Shown: positions 26,954-34,903 of the stretch, one piece after another | Layout: each line of letters opens with the position of its first letter | Position numbering within the stretch: position 1 is the first letter of the stretch | Assembly: GCF_015057185.1 (NCBI RefSeq) | Contig: NZ_SVEV01000008.1 | Coordinates: 1 to 64,000, forward strand | DNA length: 64,000 bases | Direction: 5' to 3' | Source: Pseudobutyrivibrio sp. | GTDB lineage: Bacteria; Bacillota; Clostridia; Lachnospirales; Lachnospiraceae | Position numbers and translations under genes: made by a program | The notes under the pieces: model-generated | The model's input: only the letters and a program-made list of their open reading frames with translations | What the model was told of the DNA's origin: nothing | Database searches by the model: none

Positions 26954-27805
26954 ATGAAAATGTTAACTGGGGTTCAACAGATAATGATAGGGCGTTGCTG
27001 TAAGGATTACGAATCTGCGCTTACAACCTTAAAGAAAATAAAAGAAGCGGGATATGATTCGATTGAACTGAATGACTTTATGATCCACCCAACGCCATTT
27101 TTTGTGAGGATGCTTACAAAAGCAGCAGGAATGCCAACTGGAAATTGTGGAAAGCTTGATTGGCATAAACTAATTGCAGATAGTGGGCTAAAAGTGGCAA
27201 GTTTACATAGTTATTTGAATAGTATTGAAGAGAATCCTAAGGTAATAGCTGAGGAAGCATTAAGCTTTGGAACAGATACTGTAGTAATTACAGGTATGTA
27301 TAGATTTGACTATAGTAAGCAAGCAGAGGTTGAGCAACTTGCGTCTAGATTAAATGAATCGGGAAAAGCATTATCTAAATATGGAGTCAAACTTTTGTAT
27401 CATAATCACAACGTTGAACTTCAGAAGGTTAATGAAAATCAGACAGCATTTGATATACTAATTGAGCAGACGGATGAAAGATATGTAAGCTTTGAGGTTG
27501 ATACATATTGGCTGGTTGATGGTGGTGCCGATGTTATTTCTATAATGAGAAAGCTTGGGAAAAGAATGACAATGTGGCACATTAATGATAGAGGTTGCAG
27601 GAATAATGGTCCCTATACAACGCCTATTCTTAAAATGAATGCAATGGAATTAGGAACAGGCAATATGGACTTGAGTACAATGCTTGAGATTGCTAAGGAA
27701 AATGAAGTAAAAGCCATAGTATTAGAGACCCATAAGAATTGGATAGATAACAGTCCTATTAAGAGCGTGGAAGTAAGTTCGAAGTGGTTAAGAAATAATA
27801 TGTAA
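26954..27805 (+). CDS. sugar phosphate isomerase/epimerase (xylose-isomerase-like TIM barrel)
   Basis: 283 residues, last gene of the symporter/GH2/GH78/GH1 operon. Motifs LLYHNHNVEL, FEVDTYWLVDGG and MWHINDRG supply the metal and substrate ligands of the family, as in the paralogue at 12036. It may convert a sugar released by the operon's glycosidases, or act on a keto-glycoside; neither is shown by sequence. Codon use is ordinary, unlike the C-biased 12036 gene. A terminator follows at once. Confidence 0.82.
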   Translation: MKMLTGVQQIMIGRCCKDYESALTTLKKIKEAGYDSIELNDFMIHPTPFFVRMLTKAAGMPTGNCGKLDWHKLIADSGLKVASLHSYLNSIEENPKVIAEEALSFGTDTVVITGMYRFDYSKQAEVEQLASRLNESGKALSKYGVKLLYHNHNVELQKVNENQTAFDILIEQTDERYVSFEVDTYWLVDGGADVISIMRKLGKRMTMWHINDRGCRNNGPYTTPILKMNAMELGTGNMDLSTMLEIAKENEVKAIVLETHKNWIDNSPIKSVEVSSKWLRNNM

Positions 27806-27815
27806 ATTCTTTTGG

Positions 27816-27849
27816 AATACAGCTGATCATTTGATTGGCTGTATTTTTT
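27816..27849 (+). terminator. terminator of the rhamnosidase operon
   Basis: Stem aatacagc / gctgtatt (8 bp) with a 14-base loop and a T run, 10 bases after the epimerase stop. It isolates this operon from the hexuronate operon. Confidence 0.85.
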
Positions 27850-27873
27850 GTGCTTATGTGATTTACATACAAT

Positions 27874-27937
27874 CGCAAGAATTGCAATGTAGATGGCAAG
27901 CGTGACAATGGGAAAATAATTGAGTATTTTTTATTAT
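27874..27937 (+). promoter_or_regulatory. AraC-type operator and promoter of the hexuronate operon
   Basis: Half-sites gcaagaattgcaatg (27875-27889) and gcaagcgtgacaatg (27896-27910) are direct repeats exactly 21 bp apart, the spacing of araI1-I2 in the classical AraC system. They abut the -35 position of a TATTAT -10 box at 27932-27937, which has no consensus -35. The first half-site and its leading base are identical to 15391-15406 in the AraC gene promoter. The expected start of transcription is near 27944. Confidence 0.65.
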
Positions 27938-27960
27938 TTGTACATAAAGAAAAGCAATAA

Positions 27961-28034
27961 ATGAATCTTGGATATTACATATTTTGTAAGTGAATTCGTG
28001 GTGAACGACAAGATATGTAATAGTCAAGATTCAT
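27961..28034 (+). promoter_or_regulatory. long leader hairpin of the hexuronate mRNA
   Basis: atgaatcttg (27961-27970) pairs with caagattcat (28025-28034). After a 2x2 internal loop, tattacatattttgt (27973-27987) pairs with acaagatatgtaata (28008-28022), with one G-U pair. The loop is 20 nt. It ends six bases before the GGAGAAGG site. No T run follows, so it is not a terminator. A 5'-terminal mRNA stabiliser or a protein-binding site is likely. Confidence 0.65.
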
Positions 28035-28050
28035 AGAAAAGGAGAAGGTA

Positions 28051-28692
28051 ATGTACGAAGAATTAAAAGAAAAATTATCGAAAATTGGAATTATTCCTGT
28101 TGTTGTTTTAGAGAATGCAGATGATGCACATGCTCTTGGAGAGGCATTAATGAAGGGTGGTCTTCCAGCAGCGGAGGTTACATTTAGAACAGAAGCTGCA
28201 GAAGAGGTTATTAGAATTCTCTCTTCTGAGTTTCCAGAGATGCTTGTTGGAGCTGGAACAGTTCTTACAACAGAGCAGGCCGATAGAGCAATGGCGGCAG
28301 GTGCAAAGTTCATCGTAGCACCAGGCTTTAACCCAACAGTTGTAAAGCATTGCATTGAGAAAGGATATCCTGTTACACCAGGTGTTCAGACACCAGGTGA
28401 GATGGAGCAGGCAATGGAGCTTGGACTTGATTTTGTAAAGTTCTTCCCAGCTGAGCCATCAGGCGGTCTTTCAATGATAAAGGCTGTGGCAGCACCATAT
28501 ACAAAGCTTAAATTCATGCCAACAGGTGGAATTAACAAAGACAACGTAAAAGATTATTTAGCATATAACAAGATTGTTGCTTGCGGTGGCACATGGATGG
28601 TTAAGGGCGATTTAATTGCATCTGGTGATTTTAGAACAATCGAAGACTTGACTCGAGAAGCAGCTGATATTGTTAGGGAGGTACGTTCGTAA
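28051..28692 (+). CDS. eda: KDPG/KHG aldolase
   Basis: Class I aldolase, 213 residues, cleaving 2-keto-3-deoxy-6-phosphogluconate to pyruvate and glyceraldehyde-3-phosphate. Seen: Schiff-base Lys130 in FVKFFPAEPSGG, Glu42 in AEVTFRT, and GAGTVLT and PTGG phosphate-binding loops. First gene of the hexuronate operon, after an AraC-type operator and a long leader hairpin. Its stop shares one base with the uxuA start (TAATG), so translation is coupled. Together with kdgK it provides the Entner-Doudoroff end of the pathway. Confidence 0.93.
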   Translation: MYEELKEKLSKIGIIPVVVLENADDAHALGEALMKGGLPAAEVTFRTEAAEEVIRILSSEFPEMLVGAGTVLTTEQADRAMAAGAKFIVAPGFNPTVVKHCIEKGYPVTPGVQTPGEMEQAMELGLDFVKFFPAEPSGGLSMIKAVAAPYTKLKFMPTGGINKDNVKDYLAYNKIVACGGTWMVKGDLIASGDFRTIEDLTREAADIVREVRS

Positions 28693-29765
28693 TGGAAATG
28701 ACTTTAAGATGGTATGGAAAGGATTTCGATACCGTAACTTTAGAGCAGATTAGACAGATTCCTGGTGTTACAGGAGTTATCACAACACTTTATGATACAA
28801 AGCCAGGAGAGGTATGGACTCGCGAGAGAATCCGCGAAATGAAAAAAGAGGTTGAGGCAGCAGGCCTCAAGGTTGCAGGTATTGAGAGTGTAAATGTACA
28901 CGAGAATATCAAGCTTGGAAAAGATAATCGTGACGATTTAATTGAGAATTATATTGAGACACTTAAGAATCTTGGTGAGGAAGATATTCATCTTGTATGC
29001 TACAACTTCATGCCAGTATTTGACTGGACACGCACAGAGCTTGCTAGAAAAAGAGCAGATGGCTCAACGGTACTTGCTTATACACAGGAAGCAGTTGATG
29101 CACTTGTTCCAGAGGAAATGTTTAACTCGATTTCTGGTGATATGAACGGATCAGTAATGCCAGGCTGGGAGCCAGACAGACTTGCTCACGTAAAGGAATT
29201 ATTTGAGGAATACAAGGGCGTAACTGATGAAGATTTATTTGAAAATCTCAAGTATTTCTTGGAAAAGATTATGCCAGTATGTGACAAGTATGACATCAAC
29301 ATGGCTATTCATCCAGATGATCCAGCATGGCCAGTATTCGGACTTCCTAGAATCATCATCAACAAGGAAAATATCCAGCGAATGATGAAGATGGTAGATA
29401 ACCCACACAATGGTGTTACATTCTGCTCAGGTTCTTACGGAACAAATCTTGATAATGATTTGCCAGATATGATTAGAAGTCTTGAAGGAAGAATTCATTT
29501 TGCACATGTAAGAAACCTCAAGTTCAATACACCAACAGATTTTGAAGAGGCAGCTCACCTTTCAAGTGACGGCAGCTTCGATATGTACGAGATTGTAAAG
29601 GCTCTTTATGACATCGGATTTACAGGTCCAATTAGACCAGATCATGGACGTATGATTTGGGGCGAAAAGGCAATGCCAGGCTATGGTCTTTACGATAGAG
29701 CATTAGGGGCAACATATATTAATGGTCTTTGGGAAGCAATCGAGAAAGCAGATAAGAATAAATAA
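28692..29765 (+). CDS. uxuA: D-mannonate dehydratase
   Basis: 357 residues. Converts D-mannonate to 2-keto-3-deoxygluconate using a divalent metal. Family landmarks: LRWYGKDFDTV at the N-terminus, ESVNVHENIKLG near 58, VCYNFMPVFDWTRT near 98, MAIHPDDPAWPVFG near 204, FCSGSYGTN and RPDHGRMIWGE near 315, which carry the metal-binding His/Asp/Cys residues. It lies between eda and the SDR mannonate dehydrogenase. Confidence 0.94.
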   Translation: MEMTLRWYGKDFDTVTLEQIRQIPGVTGVITTLYDTKPGEVWTRERIREMKKEVEAAGLKVAGIESVNVHENIKLGKDNRDDLIENYIETLKNLGEEDIHLVCYNFMPVFDWTRTELARKRADGSTVLAYTQEAVDALVPEEMFNSISGDMNGSVMPGWEPDRLAHVKELFEEYKGVTDEDLFENLKYFLEKIMPVCDKYDINMAIHPDDPAWPVFGLPRIIINKENIQRMMKMVDNPHNGVTFCSGSYGTNLDNDLPDMIRSLEGRIHFAHVRNLKFNTPTDFEEAAHLSSDGSFDMYEIVKALYDIGFTGPIRPDHGRMIWGEKAMPGYGLYDRALGATYINGLWEAIEKADKNK

Positions 29766-29781
29766 TTAGGAGAGAAAGAAA

Positions 29782-30630
29782 ATGGGATATTATGAAATCG
29801 ATTTAAAGGGTAAGGTAGCAGTAGTAACAGGAGCAGGTGGAGTACTTTGCAGTATGTTTGCCAAGACTCTTGCAGCAGCAGGAGCAAAGGTTGCTCTTCT
29901 TGATTTAAATGAAGAAATGGCAAAGAAATTTGCTGATGAGATTAATCAGGCAGGTGGTATTGCAAAGGGATATAAGACAAACGTACTTGAGAAGGAAAGC
30001 CTTGAGCAGGTACATACTCAGGTTTTAGCAGACCTTGGTCCTTGCGATATTCTTCTTAACGGAGCAGGTGGAAATAACAAAAGAGCTAATACAGACAAGG
30101 AATATTTCTTCGCAGGTGATGAACTTGATAATGATACAATCAGCTTTTTCGACCTTGACCAGTCAGGCGTAGAATTTGTATTCAATCTAAACTTTATTGG
30201 AACACTTCTTCCAACACAGGTTTTTGCAAAGGATATGATTGGCAAAAAGAATTGCTCAATTATTAATATTTCATCTATGAATGCCTACACACCACTTACA
30301 AAGATTCCTGCATATTCAGGAGCAAAGGCTGCCATCAGCAACTTTACACAGTGGCTTGCTGTTCACTTCTCAAAGGAAGGCATCCGTGTAAATGCAATCG
30401 CACCAGGATTCTTCGTGACTGCTCAGAATAAGGATTTATTATTCAATGCAGATGGCACACCAACAGCTAGAACAGAAAAGATTCTTGCAGCAACACCTAT
30501 GGGCAGATTTGGCGAGGCAGAAGAACTAAACGGAACACTTTTATACCTTTTAAATGAGAAAATGGCAAGCTTTGTTACAGGCGTTGTTATCCCAATTGAT
30601 GGCGGATTCTCTGCATACAGTGGGGTATAA
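29782..30630 (+). CDS. SDR-type D-mannonate oxidoreductase (fructuronate reductase)
   Basis: Short-chain dehydrogenase of 282 residues. Rossmann motif VTGAGGVLCSMF near residue 14, NGAGGNN near 92, and catalytic Tyr178 and Lys182 in YSGAKAA. In this operon it should reduce fructuronate to mannonate, as the SDR-type UxuB of Bacillus does; it is unrelated to the long-chain E. coli UxuB, so I give no symbol. Gaps of 16 bp to uxuA and 2 bp to uxaC support co-expression. A 2-keto-3-deoxygluconate reductase is the main alternative. Confidence 0.85.
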   Translation: MGYYEIDLKGKVAVVTGAGGVLCSMFAKTLAAAGAKVALLDLNEEMAKKFADEINQAGGIAKGYKTNVLEKESLEQVHTQVLADLGPCDILLNGAGGNNKRANTDKEYFFAGDELDNDTISFFDLDQSGVEFVFNLNFIGTLLPTQVFAKDMIGKKNCSIINISSMNAYTPLTKIPAYSGAKAAISNFTQWLAVHFSKEGIRVNAIAPGFFVTAQNKDLLFNADGTPTARTEKILAATPMGRFGEAEELNGTLLYLLNEKMASFVTGVVIPIDGGFSAYSGV

Positions 30631-30632
30631 AA

Positions 30633-32033
30633 ATGAAAAAGTTCATGGACGACAATTTTCTTCTTTCAAATGATACAGCAGTTGAATTATTCGGGGCTGT
30701 AAAGTCTGAACCAATAATTGACTTTCATAATCATTTGAATCCTAGAGAAATATACGAAGATAAAACATTTGATAATATGGCTGAGGTTTGGCTTGGCGGT
30801 GACCACTATAAGTGGCGCGCCATGCGAGCTAACGGCATTTCCGAAGAGCTTATTACCGGAGACGGGGCTCCTTTTGATAAATTTATGGCATGGGCAGATA
30901 CTGTACAGAATCTGATCGGCAATCCACTGTATCACTGGACTCATTTAGAGCTTCAGAGATATTTTGGAATCACTACACCACTTTGTCCTGACACTGCCAG
31001 AGAAATTTGGGACAAGTGCAACGAAAAGCTTCAAACAAAAGAATACTCAGTTAGAAATCTCCTAAGGATGCAAAATGTATCTGTCCTCTGCACAACAGAT
31101 GATCCAGCCGATTCCTTGGAATGGCATAGCAAAATAAAAGAGGATGGCTTTGAGATAAAGGTACTTCCAAGCTTTAGACCTGAGAAGGCTGTTGCCATTG
31201 AAAAGGCTGATTACAAAACATACATTAACCGTTTAGAAACTGTAGTAAACACACCAATTAAAAATGTAGAAGATTTAATTTCAGCTTTGGCTAAGCGTCT
31301 TGACTTCTTCGTTGAAAATGGTTGTCGCGTGTCTGACCATAGCTTGGAAAACACATTTTTCGTTCCAGCTGACTATGCAGAAGTAAACCAACTTTTTGTA
31401 GACCGTTTAAATGGAAAGGCTCTCACAGAAGAGGAAGCAGGCAAATTCCATGGCTACATGTATGTGCAGTTGGCGAAGGAATATACAAAACGAGACATTG
31501 TAATGCAGCTTCATATTGGCGCTATTAGAAATAACTCAAAGAGATTTTTTGAAAAGCTTGGAGTAGATACAGGATTTGATTCCTTAAATGATTTCAACTA
31601 CGCTCCACAGCTTTCTGCAATGCTTTCAGAAATGGATTTATATGATAACCTGCCAAAGACTATTCTTTACTGCCTGAATCCAAAGGATACAGAAATGCTT
31701 GCTGCTATGGCTGGCAATTTCTGCAGTAATGAAAAAGGAATTAAGGGCAAGGTACAGCTAGGTGCTGCATGGTGGTTCTGTGATCACAAAAACGGAATGG
31801 AAAAGCAAATCGAAGTTATGTCAGACCTTGGGCTCATTTCCACATCAGTTGGAATGCTCACTGATTCTCGTAGCTTTTTATCATTCCCACGCCACGAGCT
31901 TTACCGCAGAATCCTCTGCAACAAGGTAGGTTCATGGGTAGAAAACGGAGAATATCCAGCCGACCTATCGTATTTACGTAACATGGTACAAGCCGTATGT
32001 GGCACAAATGCTATACAATATTTTAAGTTTTAG
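30633..32033 (+). CDS. uxaC: glucuronate/galacturonate isomerase
   Basis: 466 residues, close to the usual 470. Amidohydrolase-superfamily TIM barrel that isomerises glucuronate to fructuronate. Landmarks: IIDFHNHLNPREI near residue 28 (metal His), LQLHIGAIRNNS near 290, GAAWWFCDHKNGMEKQ near 377 and TDSRSFLSFPRHEL near 410. It acts first in the pathway though it is fourth in the operon. Confidence 0.94.
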   Translation: MKKFMDDNFLLSNDTAVELFGAVKSEPIIDFHNHLNPREIYEDKTFDNMAEVWLGGDHYKWRAMRANGISEELITGDGAPFDKFMAWADTVQNLIGNPLYHWTHLELQRYFGITTPLCPDTAREIWDKCNEKLQTKEYSVRNLLRMQNVSVLCTTDDPADSLEWHSKIKEDGFEIKVLPSFRPEKAVAIEKADYKTYINRLETVVNTPIKNVEDLISALAKRLDFFVENGCRVSDHSLENTFFVPADYAEVNQLFVDRLNGKALTEEEAGKFHGYMYVQLAKEYTKRDIVMQLHIGAIRNNSKRFFEKLGVDTGFDSLNDFNYAPQLSAMLSEMDLYDNLPKTILYCLNPKDTEMLAAMAGNFCSNEKGIKGKVQLGAAWWFCDHKNGMEKQIEVMSDLGLISTSVGMLTDSRSFLSFPRHELYRRILCNKVGSWVENGEYPADLSYLRNMVQAVCGTNAIQYFKF

Positions 32034-32035
32034 GT

Positions 32036-32178
32036 TGCCTAGCATAGAAAAACATGGCAAGCGCGAGCAGGGAAGTGCCATGCCAAGCCTGGGAGGGTCC
32101 CACACCGGGCGGGTTGGGGCCCAGGCTTGAGTATGGAGGGTGCCCTGCGGGAGCATGAAAAAGTAGGATTGCTAGGCA
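32036..32178. repeat. GC-rich multi-stem element between uxaC and kdgK
   Basis: An outer 9-bp inverted repeat, tgcctagca (32036-32044) and tgctaggca (32170-32178), encloses hairpins catggca/tgccatg (32053-32082), aagcctggg/cccaggctt (32085-32128) and a small one near 32141-32155. Much of it is G+C-rich, far above the flanks. It may be a dispersed palindromic element or a cloverleaf-like RNA in the operon mRNA. It starts three bases after the uxaC stop and ends 14 bases before the kdgK ATG. Confidence 0.6.
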
Positions 32179-32192
32179 GAATGGAGAGAGAA

Positions 32193-33290
32193 ATGGAACT
32201 AGATTTGAGAGACAAAAAAGATTGTAAATTTGATGCGGTGAGCTTGGGGGAGGTTATGCTGAGACTTGACCCAGGTGAGGGCCGCATCCGCACAGCTAGA
32301 CAGTTTAGAGCATGGGAAGGCGGCGGAGAGTATAATGTAATCCGCGGACTTCGCAGATGCTTTGGAATGGACACGGCAGTTATTACTGCATTTGCGGATA
32401 ATGAAGTTGGTCACCTTGTAGAGGACTTTATTCTTCAGGGAGGAGTTGATACTTCTCTTATTAATTGGAAGAAAACAGATGGAATTGGTAGAGAGTGCAG
32501 AAATGGCTTGAACTTCGTAGAGAGAGGCTTTGGCATTCGTGGAGCACTTAGCTGCTCTGATAGAGCAAATACTGCAATTTCTCAGGCAACAGCTGAGGAT
32601 TTTGACTTCGATTACATTTTTGGCGAGCTTGGAGTTAGATGGTTCCATACAGGCGGAATCTATGCAGCTCTTTCTGAAAAGTCAGCCGAGACAGTAGTAA
32701 AGGCTATTAAGACTGCAAAGAAATATGGAACTATTGTTTCTTATGATTTAAACTATAGAGCTTCTATGTGGTCAGCTATTGGCGGTCAGAAAAAGGCTCA
32801 GGAAGTTAATAAGGAAATTGCTAAATATGTAGATGTAATGATTGGAAATGAGGAAGATTTTACAGCTTGCCTAGGCTTTGAAATTGAGGGAAATGATGAG
32901 AACCTCAAGGAGCTTAACATTGATGGTTATAAAAAGATGATTGATGAGGCTGCAAAGGTTTACCCTAATTTCAAGGTTGTTGCTACAACTCTTCGTACAG
33001 TAAAGACAGCAACTGTCAACGATTGGTCTGCACTTTGCTGGGCAGATGGTCAGATTTTCAAGGCAAAGGCTTATGATAATCTTGAAATCCTAGATAGAGT
33101 TGGTGGTGGCGATTCATTTGCATCAGGACTTATCTATGGTCTTATGACAACAGGCGATGCTGAAAAGGCTGTTGAGTATGGTACAGCTCATGGAGCACTT
33201 GCTATGACAACACCTGGCGATACCACAATGGCAACCTGTGCTGAGGTTGAAGCACTCATGGGAGGCGCAGGAGCTAGAGTAAAACGATAA
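32193..33290 (+). CDS. kdgK: 2-keto-3-deoxygluconate kinase (PfkB family)
   Basis: 365 residues from the ATG at 32193, which has GGAGAG at 32183; longer in-frame starts lie inside the GC-rich element. Ribokinase-like sugar kinase: SLGEVMLRLDPGEG at the N-terminus, GGGEYNV substrate loop, YDLNYRASMW, and the PfkB signature DRVGGGDSFASG with catalytic Asp307. It phosphorylates KDG to KDPG for Eda. Separated from uxaC by the structured element, which may tune its expression. A terminator follows. Confidence 0.9.
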   Translation: MELDLRDKKDCKFDAVSLGEVMLRLDPGEGRIRTARQFRAWEGGGEYNVIRGLRRCFGMDTAVITAFADNEVGHLVEDFILQGGVDTSLINWKKTDGIGRECRNGLNFVERGFGIRGALSCSDRANTAISQATAEDFDFDYIFGELGVRWFHTGGIYAALSEKSAETVVKAIKTAKKYGTIVSYDLNYRASMWSAIGGQKKAQEVNKEIAKYVDVMIGNEEDFTACLGFEIEGNDENLKELNIDGYKKMIDEAAKVYPNFKVVATTLRTVKTATVNDWSALCWADGQIFKAKAYDNLEILDRVGGGDSFASGLIYGLMTTGDAEKAVEYGTAHGALAMTTPGDTTMATCAEVEALMGGAGARVKR

Positions 33291-33294
33291 GATT

Positions 33295-33329
33295 TAAACA
33301 GGTCCTCATGGGATCTGTTTATTTTTTTT
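33295..33329 (+). terminator. terminator of the hexuronate operon
   Basis: Stem taaacaggtcc / ggatctgttta with one G-U pair, loop tcatg, then eight T after one A. It follows kdgK by five bases. Confidence 0.88.
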
Positions 33330-33436
33330 GTGTTAAATAATCACATAAAATTGAGCACTTTTGATTGAAATAAACACTTAAACGTTAAAGAAATCCACAG
33401 TATTGAAAATATTCACAAAAAGTTCACATTTATGTA

Positions 33437-33465
33437 TAGACAATTTTAGGCGCAGAGATTATTAT
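33437..33465 (+). promoter_or_regulatory. promoter of the 63-residue protein gene
   Basis: TAGACA (33437-33442) and TATTAT (33460-33465) with a 17-bp spacer. A small hairpin cggat-aaa-atccg follows at about 33496-33508, directly before the GGGGAGG ribosome binding site. Confidence 0.5.
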
Positions 33466-33524
33466 AGATAACGTTCACGCGACAACGAACAAATACGGAT
33501 AAAATCCGGGGAGGAAGAAGAAAA

Positions 33525-33716
33525 ATGGCTATAGGCACTATTATTACTTGTACTGGACCAGAAGACTTGTACAGAAAGGCTGAGGATTTACTCAGACATG
33601 GGATTCACACAGAATTCATTGCTAGAAACACTATGAGGGTTGTAAGTGTTCAGAAAATTAGCAAGGTAAGTCAGATGAATGTCCAAAGTGCTAACAAGAC
33701 ATTAAGTATTGCGTAG
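33525..33716 (+). CDS. small conserved-looking protein of unknown function
   Basis: 63 residues, slightly basic, no signal peptide or membrane segment. Reads as one small alpha/beta unit (GTIITCTGPEDLYRKAEDLL, then HTEFIARN and MRVVSVQK). The shape loosely recalls DUF2007-type putative signalling proteins, but I cannot assign it. The gene is well supported: own promoter, strong GGGGAGG site, and own terminator. The high-quality leader suggests strong expression. Confidence 0.7.
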   Translation: MAIGTIITCTGPEDLYRKAEDLLRHGIHTEFIARNTMRVVSVQKISKVSQMNVQSANKTLSIA

Positions 33717-33762
33717 TTATATTATATAAAAATAGGGTGTTATATAATAGATAAGCAAGCAA

Positions 33763-33793
33763 AAAGCGATCACCAAGAGGTGGTCGCTTTTTT
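33763..33793 (+). terminator. terminator of the small gene
   Basis: 12-bp stem aaagcgatcacc / ggtggtcgcttt with one G-U pair, tetraloop aaga, and six T. Confidence 0.92.
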
Positions 33794-33944
33794 GCATGCT
33801 GCGGTATGTTTTTATTTTGAACTATATGTGAATTTAACCATACTTTTACGTTTTGCGATTATAATTATGAGCATAGACTTAATGTCTGTTTCATGTAAAT
33901 AGGTTTCAGAATCTTGTTTATGTTCACACTTAGGGGGATTTTAA

Positions 33945-34856
33945 ATGAGTACTCTTTTTAAGAAAATTCATACAGAAGATTTTAGATGGTATGACGAAGT
34001 ATTTATAGTTTTGTTTGTTGCAGCTTTCTTGATGATAATTTTGGGAGAAAGTTTGGGTGGTTTGTTAGTGGTCCCTTTTCGTCATCTAATAGAAAGTGAT
34101 ACCACTGGCTACTGGGCAATGTTCTGTATGTATTTCATGTTCATAGGAATTTGGGTGGTCTTTTTGGCAGTCATGCTCATTATAAAAAAAGACAGACCAA
34201 TTCTTAGGACCCTGTGGAAGGCACCAAAGGGAAATAATATCAAATATTTGGGAATTGGATTTTTGATTGGATTTGGTCTCAATATGCTGTGCGCTATTGC
34301 AGCAATGCTAAACGGGGATATTTCCTTGCATTATGACTCTTTTAATATTATGAAGCTATTATTGCTATTAATTGCTGTTTTTATACAATCTTCTGCTGAA
34401 GAATTGGTTTGCAGAGGATTCATATTTCAGCGATTGAGAAGGGGATATCGTCATCCTGCAGTAGCTATTATTATGAATGCTATGTTGTTTGCATCAATGC
34501 ATTTGTTGAATCCTGGCGTTGGGGTCATTTCTATAGTAGCGGTATTAATGGCAGGAATATTCTTCTCATTGATGGTTTATTACATGGATAGTATCTGGTG
34601 TGCTATGGCTGCTCATGCAGCATGGAATTACAATCAAAATATCATACTTGGTCTTCCAAACAGCGGAATAGTATCTCCAGTCTCAATTTTTAAATTAGAT
34701 GCAGCATCTGCTAGAAATAGTTTTGCTTATAACGTTGAATTTGGTATAGAAGGTGCAATAATGGCAGTGGTTGCTTTGGTTGTTGCCAGCATACTTATTA
34801 TTGTTTTTTATGGTAAGAAGAACCAAAAGCCTTACAATCCATGGACAGATATATAG
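33945..34856 (+). CDS. CPBP-family intramembrane glutamic protease
   Basis: 303 residues, about eight membrane segments. ABI/CAAX-protease motif EELVCR (Glu152, Glu153, Arg157), then MHLLNPG with motif-2 His and HAAWN with motif-3 His. Family members process or confer immunity to peptides, or cleave membrane substrates. A second CPBP gene follows 47 bp later. No bacteriocin precursor is visible nearby. Confidence 0.87.
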   Translation: MSTLFKKIHTEDFRWYDEVFIVLFVAAFLMIILGESLGGLLVVPFRHLIESDTTGYWAMFCMYFMFIGIWVVFLAVMLIIKKDRPILRTLWKAPKGNNIKYLGIGFLIGFGLNMLCAIAAMLNGDISLHYDSFNIMKLLLLLIAVFIQSSAEELVCRGFIFQRLRRGYRHPAVAIIMNAMLFASMHLLNPGVGVISIVAVLMAGIFFSLMVYYMDSIWCAMAAHAAWNYNQNIILGLPNSGIVSPVSIFKLDAASARNSFAYNVEFGIEGAIMAVVALVVASILIIVFYGKKNQKPYNPWTDI

Positions 34857-34903
34857 TTGCAACTATCAAGCATATATGAGCACATAAAAAGGAGAAGCAT
34901 AAA

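Noticed and set aside
27891-27912. Possible catabolite-response element (cre) before the hexuronate operon around ggcaagcgtgacaa
   Set aside because: Only about half of the conserved cre positions match in any register, and the bases are better explained as the second AraC-type half-site.
32127-32192. Longer kdgK start inside the GC-rich element
   Set aside because: The 22 extra codons would be read from the structured element and have no ribosome binding site, while the ATG at 32193 follows GGAGAG.
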